This document shows, piece after piece, positions 1 to 6,359 of a stretch of DNA of 16,680 nt. The first letter of the stretch is position 1; every line of letters begins with the position of its first letter. The stretch is from Fimbriimonadales bacterium (lineage in GTDB: Bacteria; Armatimonadota; Fimbriimonadia; Fimbriimonadales; GBS-DC). The stretch covers positions 1 to 16,680 of the forward strand of contig JAOAES010000189.1 of NCBI GenBank assembly GCA_026416655.1, written 5' to 3'. The notes under the pieces are model-generated. The model saw nothing but the letters and a program-made list of their open reading frames with translations. It had not been told where the DNA came from and searched no databases. The translations under genes were made by a program, and so were the position numbers.

Positions 1-142
1 GTTTCAGGTTGTTGATACAGGTCGTCTTGCGTGCGCTTTCACGCGCCTGCGCGAACACAGGGAACAGAATTGCCGCCAGAATCGCGATGATGGCGATAAC
101 CACCAGTAGCTCAATGAGCGTAAAGCCCTTGCGTTGTGTCAT
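1..142 (-). CDS. Pseudopilin with prepilin-type N-terminal cleavage/methylation signal (partial, 3' end beyond window)
   Basis: Read on the minus strand from the ATG at 140-142, the first 47 codons encode a short basic leader (MTQRKG), then FTLIELLVVIAIIAILAA and FPVFAQARESARKTTCINNLK. This is the type IV pilin/type II secretion pseudopilin signature. A prepilin peptidase would cut after Gly6 and methylate Phe7; Glu11 is the conserved assembly residue. The hydrophobic helix (about residues 7-26) would hold the protein in the inner membrane before assembly. The continuation resembles the many DUF1559-like or H-type pseudopilins of Planctomycetota and Armatimonadota, but the globular part lies outside the window, so the subfamily is open. 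A strong Shine-Dalgarno (GAGGAGGTG) precedes the ATG. The gene follows the dockerin protein in the same direction, separated by an inverted repeat. Confidence 0.93.
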   Translation of the reverse strand, partial: MTQRKGFTLIELLVVIAIIAILAAILFPVFAQARESARKTTCINNLK

Positions 143-177
143 AGTGATTCACCTCCTCGTGCTCGTTCGAGAAATGG

Positions 178-252
178 GAGATTCCTCGCTTCGCTCGGAA
201 TGACAGGAAGTGGAAGAGGTATTGTCATTCCGAGCCGAAGGCGAGGAATCTC
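178..252. repeat. Inverted pair of a CATTCCGAGCGAAGCGAGGA-type interspersed repeat
   Basis: The left arm (178-205) and right arm (223-252) are reverse complements around a 17-base loop. The right arm carries two extra bases. The arms match a repeat I recall as common in many bacterial genomes (TGTCATTCCGAGCGAAGCGAGG family). Transcribed RNA would form a stem of about 28 bp between the dockerin gene stop (258) and the pseudopilin start (142). It could therefore act as a terminator, attenuator or 3'-end stabiliser. No U-tract is seen on either side. Confidence 0.8.
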
Positions 253-257
253 ATGAG

Positions 258-1229
258 TTAGCACCCGCTCCCGAAGTTGAACAGCACGCTAAGCAAGTCC
301 GCATCGTCCACCACGCAGTCGCGGTTGACATCGGGGGCTTGCTCCTCGCCTGTGCCGCCGAAGTTGAACAGTACAGCCAGCAGATCGGCGTCATCCACGC
401 AGCCGTTGCCGTCCACATCACCCTCAATCGCTCCTGCAAGGCGAATGTTCTCTAAGCGAATGTAGGAGAAGTAGACTTCGGGCTGCGGGTCGCCCGTAAA
501 GCCGACGACATTATACAGAGCGATTCGGCCGCCGTTTTGCGCTACCTCGCTCAACACCTGCGGGCGCACAAACGGCGAGGGCCACACATCCACAAAGTCT
601 GTCCAGCCCTGCAGCTGCACGCGCACCTTGATAAGCGGCTCGTTGTTCTGGTTCACGCCGCCATCTTCAAGGCGCAGCTTGAGCGTAAAGCTGGGTTCGT
701 TCTCGCCCCAAAAGCCTGCCGACGCGCCGCCGTACTGGTAGTCGCGGTTTGTCTCCCGTGCTGTGCTGAGCCAGAACTTGTGGGGATTCACGCCATCGTT
801 CGGCATCACGATGAGCATCGTCTGATAATAGTTGTCCATGTCCCGCATGACCATCAGCCCTGCCTGTGTGAAGACAGTCGGGATGTTGCCGCGCAGGTCC
901 AGTTTCACTTCGGTCTCAATCGCCCAGCCGGGGTCGAAGCCCAACACGGGCAGGTTCGGAAAGTTCGCGGCATAGTTCCACTGGGAGTAGGTCGAGTTCC
1001 AAGGATGCATCACGATGACGAGTTTGCCGTCCTCGAATCGATAGGGAAAGCTGTTGTTCTCAGTGTTCACATAGTCGCAGTCGGTGTTGTCGTTGGGTGT
1101 GATCACAAGCCAAGACCAGGGCAGGGCGGGGTTGAATCCGCCGTCAAACTCGTCGACATACACGGTCTGCGCGAAAGCGTTTACGCAGAGCGTCGTTGCG
1201 AATGCCAGTATCAGCCATCTTGCCTTCAT
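258..1229 (-). CDS. Secreted protein with a ConA-like region and C-terminal dockerin-type EF-hand repeats
   Basis: The protein has 323 residues. Residues 1-20 form a signal peptide (basic MKARW, hydrophobic core, NAFA-Q cleavage site), so it is exported. Residues about 24-265 are beta-rich (WAIETEVKLDL, QAGLMVMRDMDNYYQ, PSFTLKLRLEDGG) and resemble the concanavalin A/laminin-G-like jelly rolls of carbohydrate-binding or DUF1349-type proteins; this is a fold impression only. Residues 270-323 hold two dockerin-like Ca2+ loops. Likely ligands are D271, D273, N275, D279, D282 in the first and D300, N302, D304, D308, D311 in the second. Each loop is followed by the helix motif DADLL(A/S)VLFNFG. No catalytic residues are recognised. 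The start is set by AAGGAGGT seven bases upstream. Only 6 bases separate it from the lacI-family stop, so the two genes are probably one operon. Confidence 0.9.
   Translation of the reverse strand: MKARWLILAFATTLCVNAFAQTVYVDEFDGGFNPALPWSWLVITPNDNTDCDYVNTENNSFPYRFEDGKLVIVMHPWNSTYSQWNYAANFPNLPVLGFDPGWAIETEVKLDLRGNIPTVFTQAGLMVMRDMDNYYQTMLIVMPNDGVNPHKFWLSTARETNRDYQYGGASAGFWGENEPSFTLKLRLEDGGVNQNNEPLIKVRVQLQGWTDFVDVWPSPFVRPQVLSEVAQNGGRIALYNVVGFTGDPQPEVYFSYIRLENIRLAGAIEGDVDGNGCVDDADLLAVLFNFGGTGEEQAPDVNRDCVVDDADLLSVLFNFGSGC
1168..1189. promoter_or_regulatory. Second LacI-family operator-like site inside the dockerin gene
   Basis: This site shares the 13-base core AAGCGTTTACGCA (1175-1187) with the operator at 2304-2325 and matches it at 16 of 22 positions. 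It keeps the central AANCGNTT typical of LacI-family operators and GCG/CGC flanks. It lies about 40 bases inside the dockerin gene, in codons for the end of the signal peptide, so coding constraint could contribute to the match. If bound, it would act as a downstream roadblock or as an auxiliary looping site. Confidence 0.5.
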
Positions 1230-1235
1230 AGGGAA

Positions 1236-2291
1236 CTACCTCCTTCGTTGGGGTGGTGTGGCAGGCGCACTACTGCGCCTTGGCACAAAGCGTGTGGCGA
1301 CGCGGCTGGGCACGGGCGGCTCATCAGGGTTGCTGAGCAGGCGCATGAGCAGCTCCACCGCGCTGCGCCCCAGTTGCGCATAATCGATCTGGATACTGCT
1401 GAGCGGGGGGTTCATCCACTGCGCAATCGGCAGGTCGTCATGTCCGATGACCGCCATTTCGTCGGGCACACGGACGCCGTGCTGTTGTAACGCTTGCATC
1501 GCGCCGAACGCCAGCAAGTCAGTGCGCGCCAGCAGCGCAGTCGGCAACGGGCGGTGCTGGAGTAGGCGCACTGTCGCCTCGTAGCCGTCGGCAGGCATCT
1601 CGCTGTGCGCAAAGATGAGCGGCGCCAGCTGTAGCCCGCAGCACTCGGCTACGCTATGGATAATCGCCAGCGCAGGGTCGTCTGGGTAAGCTCCCAGGTA
1701 ACCGACTTGTCGATGTCCGCATTCGCGCAGGTAAGCGACTGCCTCGCTCCAGCCCGTGCTGAGATCCAGTTGCACGACGGCGGTGCGTGGAGGCGTTGGG
1801 TCAGGCGCGTCGTAGGCAATCCACACAGCAGCCACGCCTTCCTCCGCCAACGCAGCGAGCCAGTCGACGTCGATGCAGGGGTTCGCCACAACAATCACAC
1901 CGTCCACCACACGCGCTCGAATCCACTGGCGTAGCACGCTTCGACGATACTCCTGATCGCCAGTGAGATTCACCAAGAGGCGATAACGATGCGGCACGAG
2001 GCTTTTCTGCACACCGCGCGCCAGCTCCACGAGGAAACTGTCGGAAAGCACTTCCACCTCGCCCAGATACTCCAGCGCGACCGCCATGCTACGCTGCCTT
2101 GCAAGGCTCTGGGCGTGCAAGTTTGGGGTGTAGCCAAGCTGCTCCAGTTGGCGGAGGATGCGTGCGCGCGTGGCAGGGCTGATACGCCCGCGCCCGTGGA
2201 TGGCACGGGAGACCGTCGCTGTCGAGACCCCCAGCGTCTGCGCAACTTCGCGAATGGTTAGCCTTCTACCGTCTGTCTGCTGCGTCGCCAT
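1236..2291 (-). CDS. LacI-family transcriptional regulator
   Basis: The protein has 351 residues when started at the ATG at 2289-2291. Residues 11-31 form the LacI helix-turn-helix (LTIREVAQTLGVSTATVSRAI), followed by the hinge region (PNLHAQSLA) and a periplasmic-binding-protein-like ligand domain to about residue 338 (VDGVIVVANPCID, GYLGAYPDDPA, AVIGHDDLPIAQWMNPPLSSI). The effector cannot be read from sequence; sugars are usual for the family. An in-frame ATG at 2343-2345 exists but lies upstream of the -10 box. The 18 codons between it and 2291 are promoter and operator DNA, so 2291 is the real start; GAGG sits 8 bases before it. The operator next to the promoter implies autorepression. 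The next gene in the operon, the secreted dockerin protein, is the likely co-regulated target. Confidence 0.95.
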   Translation of the reverse strand: MATQQTDGRRLTIREVAQTLGVSTATVSRAIHGRGRISPATRARILRQLEQLGYTPNLHAQSLARQRSMAVALEYLGEVEVLSDSFLVELARGVQKSLVPHRYRLLVNLTGDQEYRRSVLRQWIRARVVDGVIVVANPCIDVDWLAALAEEGVAAVWIAYDAPDPTPPRTAVVQLDLSTGWSEAVAYLRECGHRQVGYLGAYPDDPALAIIHSVAECCGLQLAPLIFAHSEMPADGYEATVRLLQHRPLPTALLARTDLLAFGAMQALQQHGVRVPDEMAVIGHDDLPIAQWMNPPLSSIQIDYAQLGRSAVELLMRLLSNPDEPPVPSRVATRFVPRRSSAPATPPQRRR

Positions 2292-2303
2292 CGTCGCCGC
2301 CTC

Positions 2304-2325
2304 GTTGCGTAAGCGTTTACGCAAC
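2304..2325. promoter_or_regulatory. LacI-family operator (near-palindrome)
   Basis: The 9-base half sites GTTGCGTAA and TTACGCAAC are perfect inverted repeats around a GCGT centre. The core AAGCGTTT fits the LacI-family AANCGNTT pattern with a central CpG. The site starts a few bases downstream of the predicted transcription start of the consensus promoter at 2334-2362 and ends 13 bases before the regulator's ATG. That is the classic position for blocking initiation, so autorepression is inferred. Confidence 0.85.
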
Positions 2326-2333
2326 TCGCCCTT

Positions 2334-2362
2334 ATTATAGCACACTTTTGCAAAAATGTCAA
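2334..2362 (-). promoter_or_regulatory. Perfect consensus sigma-70 promoter of the lacI-dockerin operon
   Basis: On the minus strand the -35 box TTGACA (2362-2357) and -10 box TATAAT (2339-2334) are both exact consensus with the optimal 17-base spacer. TG lies one base before the -10 (TGCTATAAT), an extended -10. The promoter sits just downstream of the stop of the preceding dehydrogenase gene (2367). Transcription should start near 2327, immediately before the operator. A promoter this strong paired with an operator suggests tight repression and high induced output. Confidence 0.93.
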
Positions 2363-2366
2363 GGGC

Positions 2367-3251
2367 TTACGCGCCGCTTAGCCGTCGCAACACCTGAATC
2401 AACGCCTGCGTGCCGAGCCTATCCTCCCCCGTGCGCTCCAAGTTGCAGTAAAGCTGATGTACCAGCGCGCTACCGAGTAGCGGCGTCGCCGTCGAACGCG
2501 CTTCGTTCAGCAGAATCTGCAAATCCTTCTGCAGGAGCCTGACCATGAAGCCCGGTTGCAGGTCGCCCTGCGCAATGCGTTTGCCAAGGTTCTCCATCGC
2601 CCATGAACCTGCTGCGCCCGAGCTGAGTGTCTCTACCGTGAGGTTCAAATCCAGCCCCGCCTGTTCCGCGAACAGCAACGCTTCCGAGACCGCCAGCATG
2701 CCCACGGCGACCGCAATCTGATTGGCGAGTTTCATCAGCTGTCCCTTGCCGCTCTCGCCGACATAAACAATCTTTTTACCCATCGTCTGAAAGATGGGTA
2801 GGGCGCGCTGGAACGCTGCCTCTTCGCCGCCGACCATTATCGTCAGTGTGCCCGATTCCGCGCCCCACTGCCCGCCCGTGACAGGCGCGTCCAGAAAGGC
2901 GACCTCGCGGGCGCGGGCGTACTCCGCCAGTTCGCGCGTCAGGCTGGGCGAGGTGGTGCCCATATCGATCGCGATACTGTCGGGGCGCATGGCGGGCAGC
3001 GCGGCGTGTTCGCCCGTCAGCCACACGCGGCGCACGGTCTCGTCGTCGGGCAGGCAGGTGATGACCACCTCGCATTGCGCCGCGAGTTCGGCGGGGGTGG
3101 GGGCTTCTCGCGCTCCCAGTTCCACCAGCGATTCAATCGGCGGACGGCTCCGACTATGCACCACCAGCGGATAGCCCGCCTGCAGGATGTGGCGCACCAT
3201 CGGACGCCCCATAATGCCCAGACCGATGAAACCAACTGTAGGTAGGTTCAT
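2367..3251 (-). CDS. NAD(P)-dependent beta-hydroxyacid dehydrogenase (3-hydroxyisobutyrate dehydrogenase / tartronate semialdehyde reductase family)
   Basis: The protein has 294 residues, the usual family length. The N-terminal Rossmann fold carries GFIGLGIMGRPM (residues 7-18). The substrate motif is DAPVTGG (121-127, usually DAPVSGG). The catalytic lysine is K174 in GKGQLMKLANQ with N177, and KDL (242-244) is the family's C-terminal substrate motif. These enzymes interconvert 3-hydroxyisobutyrate and methylmalonate semialdehyde, glycerate and tartronate semialdehyde, or related pairs; the sequence alone does not decide which. The residue after the second Rossmann strand is S33 with R34 and R36 nearby (VHSRSR), which favours NADP, as in many glyoxylate-reductase-like members. 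GGAGG lies 10 bases before the ATG. It reads toward the lacI promoter, whose -35 lies 5 bases beyond its stop, so its transcript may run into that operon. Confidence 0.92.
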   Translation of the reverse strand: MNLPTVGFIGLGIMGRPMVRHILQAGYPLVVHSRSRPPIESLVELGAREAPTPAELAAQCEVVITCLPDDETVRRVWLTGEHAALPAMRPDSIAIDMGTTSPSLTRELAEYARAREVAFLDAPVTGGQWGAESGTLTIMVGGEEAAFQRALPIFQTMGKKIVYVGESGKGQLMKLANQIAVAVGMLAVSEALLFAEQAGLDLNLTVETLSSGAAGSWAMENLGKRIAQGDLQPGFMVRLLQKDLQILLNEARSTATPLLGSALVHQLYCNLERTGEDRLGTQALIQVLRRLSGA

Positions 3252-3324
3252 AACTTGTCCGCCTCCACCATTCCGAATCCGTCAACAAAAGTCGCGCACG
3301 CACGTACCAATGCGGGCACACGCT

Positions 3325-5514
3325 TTACGCCTCCTCCAGCGGGCAGTTCAGCAGGGGGAAGGTGCGCATGCCTTTCCCACCAGGGAACATCACCGTGACA
3401 TTGACATCGGCGGCTTTGACCACGATGCCCGTCCCCAGTTCAGGATGGCGCACACGCTGTCCCGGCAGAAACGGCGCACTCTGAGGGGGCTTCGCGTTTC
3501 GGGCAGCCGGCTTCACAGGCGCGCTGAAGGCAGGTTTCGGCGACACTGCACCATACATCACTTGATATAGTGTTGGCGCAGGCTCATCCGCTAACGCCCG
3601 CAGGAACGGTGAGGGAATCTGGCTGCGCCGCCCCTCATACGAGCCACGCGAGAGCGCGTAGGTCAGATGCAGTTCGTCCTGTGCGCGGGTCATCCCCACA
3701 TAGCAGAGGCGACGCTCCTCCTCGATCTCTTTAGGCGTCTCGCTGAGCGCGTGCGGCAACAGCCCCTGCTCCAGCCCCACCAGAAACACCACCGGAAACT
3801 CCAGCCCCTTCGCCGCGTGGAAGGTCATTAGCACCACCTGGTCATCGCGCTCGTTCAGCGTATCTAAATCCGAGACCAGCGACACATACTGCAAAAAGCG
3901 CATCAGGGGGCTGAGTTCCGCCTCGTCGGGTTCTGGCTCGCGTTGGGCTTCGCGCTCTTCGAACCGCTGCGCGATGTTCACCAGTTCGCGCACGTTGCCC
4001 GCGCGGTCTACCGATTCCATATCGCCCTTCTGCTCCAGCCATGCAAGGTAGCCCGTCTGCTTGAGCATCTCTTTCAGCGTCGCGCTGAGCGAATGGAGTT
4101 CGGCGTACTCCCGCAACTGCTCAATCATCCCCACGAAGCCCAGCAGGGCGTTCTGCATGCTGCTCGGCAAGGTTTGCAGCAGCAAGGGGTCGGTCATCGC
4201 CCGGTAGAGGCTAATCCCACACTCGGCGGCGTGAGTCTGCACCTGTTTTACCGTCGCCTGACCGATTTTGCGCGGCGGTGTATTGATGATGCGTAGCAGG
4301 CTAATTGAGTCGTCGGGATTCGCAATCAAGCGCAGATACGCCAGTACGTCTTTGATTTCGCGGCGGTCGTAGAAGCGCAGCGCGCCTACCAGCCGGTGCG
4401 GGATGCGCTCGCGCAGGAATCGCTCTTCAAACGCGCGCGATTGAGCGTTCGTGCGGTACAGCACGGCGAACTCCCCATAGCGACGTTTGCCCAGGCGCAC
4501 CTGCTGCACGATATAGTCGGCGACCAGACGGGCTTCCTCTTCCTCGTCGCGGGCGGGGGTAATCGTGATGGGTTTCCCCTCTTTGCGTTCTGTCCAGAGT
4601 TTTTTGGGCGCGCGGAACTTGTTCTCGCTGACCACCTTGAACGCCGCGTCCAGAATCACCTGCGTTGAGCGGTAGTTGCGCTCCAGCTTAATCACCTTCG
4701 CGTCGGGGAAGTCTTGCTCAAAGCGCAGAATCAGCTCCACCTCCGCGCCCCGAAAGCCGTAGATTGCCTGATCATCGTCGCCCACCACGCACAGGTTGCG
4801 ATATTTCCCCGCCAGCAGGCGCGTCAACACATACTGCGCATAGTTCACATCCTGATACTCGTCCACCAGAATATAGCGGAACTGGTCTTGATACCGCTCG
4901 CGCACGTGGGGCTTTGTCTCCAGCAGCTCGATGACTTTGTTGATGAGGTCATCGAAGTCCAGTGCGTTCGCCGAGCGCAGGTAGGTTTCATAGCGCGGGT
5001 AAACGCTGGCGACGATGCGCTCGAAGTAGTCGCTGGCGCGGTCGCGATACTCGTCGGGGGTAATCAGTCGCTCTTTCGCGCGGCTGATTTGATTGCGTAT
5101 CGCGCGGGGGTTCATCTGCTTCTCGTCGATGTTGAGTTCAATCAAGATTCGGCGCACGACCTCGAGCTGGTCGCCGTCGTCGTAGACCACGAAGTTGGGT
5201 GGGATGTCCAGCGCACGCCCGCTCTCGCGCAAGATTCGGGCGCAGATGGCGTGGAACGTGCCCACCCACAGCCCGCGCGCCTCGTTGCCCTCCAGCAGCC
5301 TGCTGAGACGCTCCTTCAGTTCGTCCGCCGCTTTATTCGTGAAGGTCACGGCTAAAATATGACGTGGGCTGACGCCATGCTCGCGAATGAGGTGCGCAAT
5401 CCGATAGGTAATCACGCGCGTTTTTCCCGAACCCGCCCCTGCGAACACCAGCAGCGGACCATCCTTGTGCAATACGGCTTCGAGCTGTTCGAGGTTGAGC
5501 GTGCTGAGATCCAT
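3325..5514 (-). CDS. pcrA: ATP-dependent 3'-5' DNA helicase, PcrA/UvrD family
   Basis: The protein has 729 residues from the ATG at 5512-5514. All superfamily 1A motifs are visible in order: Q-motif LNLEQLEAV (6-14), Walker A AGAGSGKT (25-32), Walker B with DEYQD, motif III GDDDQAIYGFRGAE, motif IV LERNYRS, motif V MTFHAAKGLEFPVVF, and motif VI LCYVGMTRA. The C-terminus (FLPGQRVRHPELGTGIVV...) is the Tudor-like RNA-polymerase-binding tail of PcrA proteins. The role is nucleotide excision repair, clearing of stalled polymerase and plasmid or RecA turnover. A TTG at 5554-5556 in the same frame would extend the protein by 14 residues but lies upstream of the likely -10 box. No Shine-Dalgarno precedes the ATG; TACACT lies 8 bases upstream, so the mRNA is probably leaderless. 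It is divergent from the gene at 5565. Confidence 0.96.
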   Translation of the reverse strand: MDLSTLNLEQLEAVLHKDGPLLVFAGAGSGKTRVITYRIAHLIREHGVSPRHILAVTFTNKAADELKERLSRLLEGNEARGLWVGTFHAICARILRESGRALDIPPNFVVYDDGDQLEVVRRILIELNIDEKQMNPRAIRNQISRAKERLITPDEYRDRASDYFERIVASVYPRYETYLRSANALDFDDLINKVIELLETKPHVRERYQDQFRYILVDEYQDVNYAQYVLTRLLAGKYRNLCVVGDDDQAIYGFRGAEVELILRFEQDFPDAKVIKLERNYRSTQVILDAAFKVVSENKFRAPKKLWTERKEGKPITITPARDEEEEARLVADYIVQQVRLGKRRYGEFAVLYRTNAQSRAFEERFLRERIPHRLVGALRFYDRREIKDVLAYLRLIANPDDSISLLRIINTPPRKIGQATVKQVQTHAAECGISLYRAMTDPLLLQTLPSSMQNALLGFVGMIEQLREYAELHSLSATLKEMLKQTGYLAWLEQKGDMESVDRAGNVRELVNIAQRFEEREAQREPEPDEAELSPLMRFLQYVSLVSDLDTLNERDDQVVLMTFHAAKGLEFPVVFLVGLEQGLLPHALSETPKEIEEERRLCYVGMTRAQDELHLTYALSRGSYEGRRSQIPSPFLRALADEPAPTLYQVMYGAVSPKPAFSAPVKPAARNAKPPQSAPFLPGQRVRHPELGTGIVVKAADVNVTVMFPGGKGMRTFPLLNCPLEEA

Positions 5515-5522
5515 CGGGGAAA

Positions 5523-5528
5523 AGTGTA
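5523..5528 (-). promoter_or_regulatory. -10 box (GGG-TACACT) of a probable leaderless pcrA transcript
   Basis: TACACT on the minus strand ends 8 bases before the pcrA ATG. Transcription would therefore start at or next to the start codon, which fits the absence of a Shine-Dalgarno. No -35 resembling TTGACA is found at 16-18 bases. The preceding GG puts a G at -14, as in extended -10 promoters. Confidence 0.55.
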
Positions 5529-5539
5529 CCCGCCCCGCC

Positions 5540-5558
5540 CCTGAAATGAGGTACAATT
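5540..5558 (+). promoter_or_regulatory. CCTGAA-N4-GG-TACAAT promoter of the nuclease-like gene, leaderless
   Basis: TACAAT (5552-5557) lies 7 bases before the ATG at 5565, so the transcript should begin at the start codon. No Shine-Dalgarno is present. CCTGAA (5540-5545) and GG precede it, a block repeated before rlmN and before the PASTA protein gene. It lies back-to-back with the pcrA promoter in a 50-base divergent gap, so the two promoters overlap. Confidence 0.6.
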
Positions 5559-5564
5559 CCGCCG

Positions 5565-6341
5565 ATGGCGCTCACTCGTGAGGACCTCCAGCAGCTGCCC
5601 CAGCTGTTGCAGGGCGACCTGGAACTGCAGATAGAGCTGGCGCAGCTCATCCTGGACGAAATTGTCATCGCGCGGTTGATGCAGCGCAACCCGCAACTGC
5701 GCGAAACAATTCGTCGCATCGTGCTGACCGAGGATTTGATGAAGCTGCCTCACGAGTTTCGGGAGTTCCGCGCGGAGACGACCGAACGCCTGACGCGCGG
5801 GGAGACCGAGTTTCAGCAATTCCGTGAGGAAATGGTCGGACGGCTAACGCGCGTGGAAAAGGGGTTGTTGCGACTGGAGAACTGGCAGAACGGCGAGATA
5901 GCCCGTCGTGCAGGCGAGGAGTACGAACGCAAAATCGTGTTGCGCGCCCGCCGCATCTTCGGCTCAGGCGACGGCGGTTCTCCTGAACGCAGCGAACGCG
6001 TGCATCAACAGTTAGACCGATGGCTCGAAGCAGCGGGGCTGCTGGACGATTTGGATGAAGAGGCAGATCCCATCAACGCAGACCTCATCTGGTGGAAGGG
6101 AAAGCAAGTGGCGGTCGCGGAAATTTCCATCAAGGTCGACAAAGACGATGTGCGTCGGGCGAAGCAGCGCGCGGAGACGCTCCGCAAGGCTGGCTTAGAC
6201 GCGATGCCCGTGGTCATCGGCGCGGAGTGGGCGCATCCCGAAACCGAACGGCTCGCCGAGCAGGAAGGGGTGGCGTGGCGTATCGGAAACAAACTGTCCG
6301 AGAGCTTGGTCGCTTACCGGCGAACAGAGGCTCCCGCCTGA
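5565..6341 (+). CDS. Coiled-coil protein with a PD-(D/E)XK nuclease-like C-terminal domain, catalytic Lys absent
   Basis: The protein has 258 residues and no signal peptide or membrane segment. Residues 1-60 are helical. Residues about 60-115 form a charged heptad-like helix (EFREFRAETTERLTRGETEF...), as in the DUF3782-type proteins common in cyanobacteria and thermophiles. The C-terminal half (about 117-250) has the alpha-beta-beta layout of restriction-endonuclease-like folds: a helix, NADLIWW (D173), VAVAEISIKV (E186), then a helix and the strand MPVVIGA. The canonical D...ExK reads D173...E186-I-S188, so the lysine is Ser, although K190 is close by. The biological role is unknown; structural similarity to nucleases is an inference. 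It uses a leaderless promoter, lies divergent from pcrA, and ends 18 bases before rlmN. Co-location with pcrA is suggestive of DNA metabolism but weak evidence. Confidence 0.85.
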   Translation: MALTREDLQQLPQLLQGDLELQIELAQLILDEIVIARLMQRNPQLRETIRRIVLTEDLMKLPHEFREFRAETTERLTRGETEFQQFREEMVGRLTRVEKGLLRLENWQNGEIARRAGEEYERKIVLRARRIFGSGDGGSPERSERVHQQLDRWLEAAGLLDDLDEEADPINADLIWWKGKQVAVAEISIKVDKDDVRRAKQRAETLRKAGLDAMPVVIGAEWAHPETERLAEQEGVAWRIGNKLSESLVAYRRTEAPA

Positions 6342-6354
6342 AACAGGTACAATT
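6337..6354 (+). promoter_or_regulatory. CCTGAA-N3-GG-TACAAT promoter of rlmN, leaderless
   Basis: TACAAT (6348-6353) is followed by six bases and then GTG (6360) and ATG (6363). The predicted transcription start falls on the start codon, and no Shine-Dalgarno is visible. CCTGAA (6337-6342) includes the TGA stop of the preceding gene. The stretch from CCTGAAA to AATTCC matches the one before the gene at 5565 almost base for base. Confidence 0.6.
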
Positions 6355-6359
6355 CCCTC

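Noticed and set aside
537..1490. 317-codon open frame on the plus strand
   Set aside because: It is antisense to the dockerin and lacI-family genes, crosses both, and its translation is Arg/His/Val-rich low-quality sequence without domains. It is a GC-rich shadow frame.
2292..2345. In-frame ATG at 2345 as start of the LacI-family gene
   Set aside because: It lies upstream of the -10 box of a perfect promoter, and the 18 extra codons are the promoter and operator DNA. The ATG at 2291 has GAGG at the right distance.
2777..2800. 8-bp hairpin TACCCATC/GATGGGTA as a terminator
   Set aside because: It lies inside the conserved coding region of the hydroxyacid dehydrogenase and has no U-tract downstream on either strand.
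5515..5556. TTG at 5554-5556 as pcrA start
   Set aside because: The extra 14 residues do not match the family, the TTG has no ribosome site, and the likely -10 box lies between it and the ATG at 5514.
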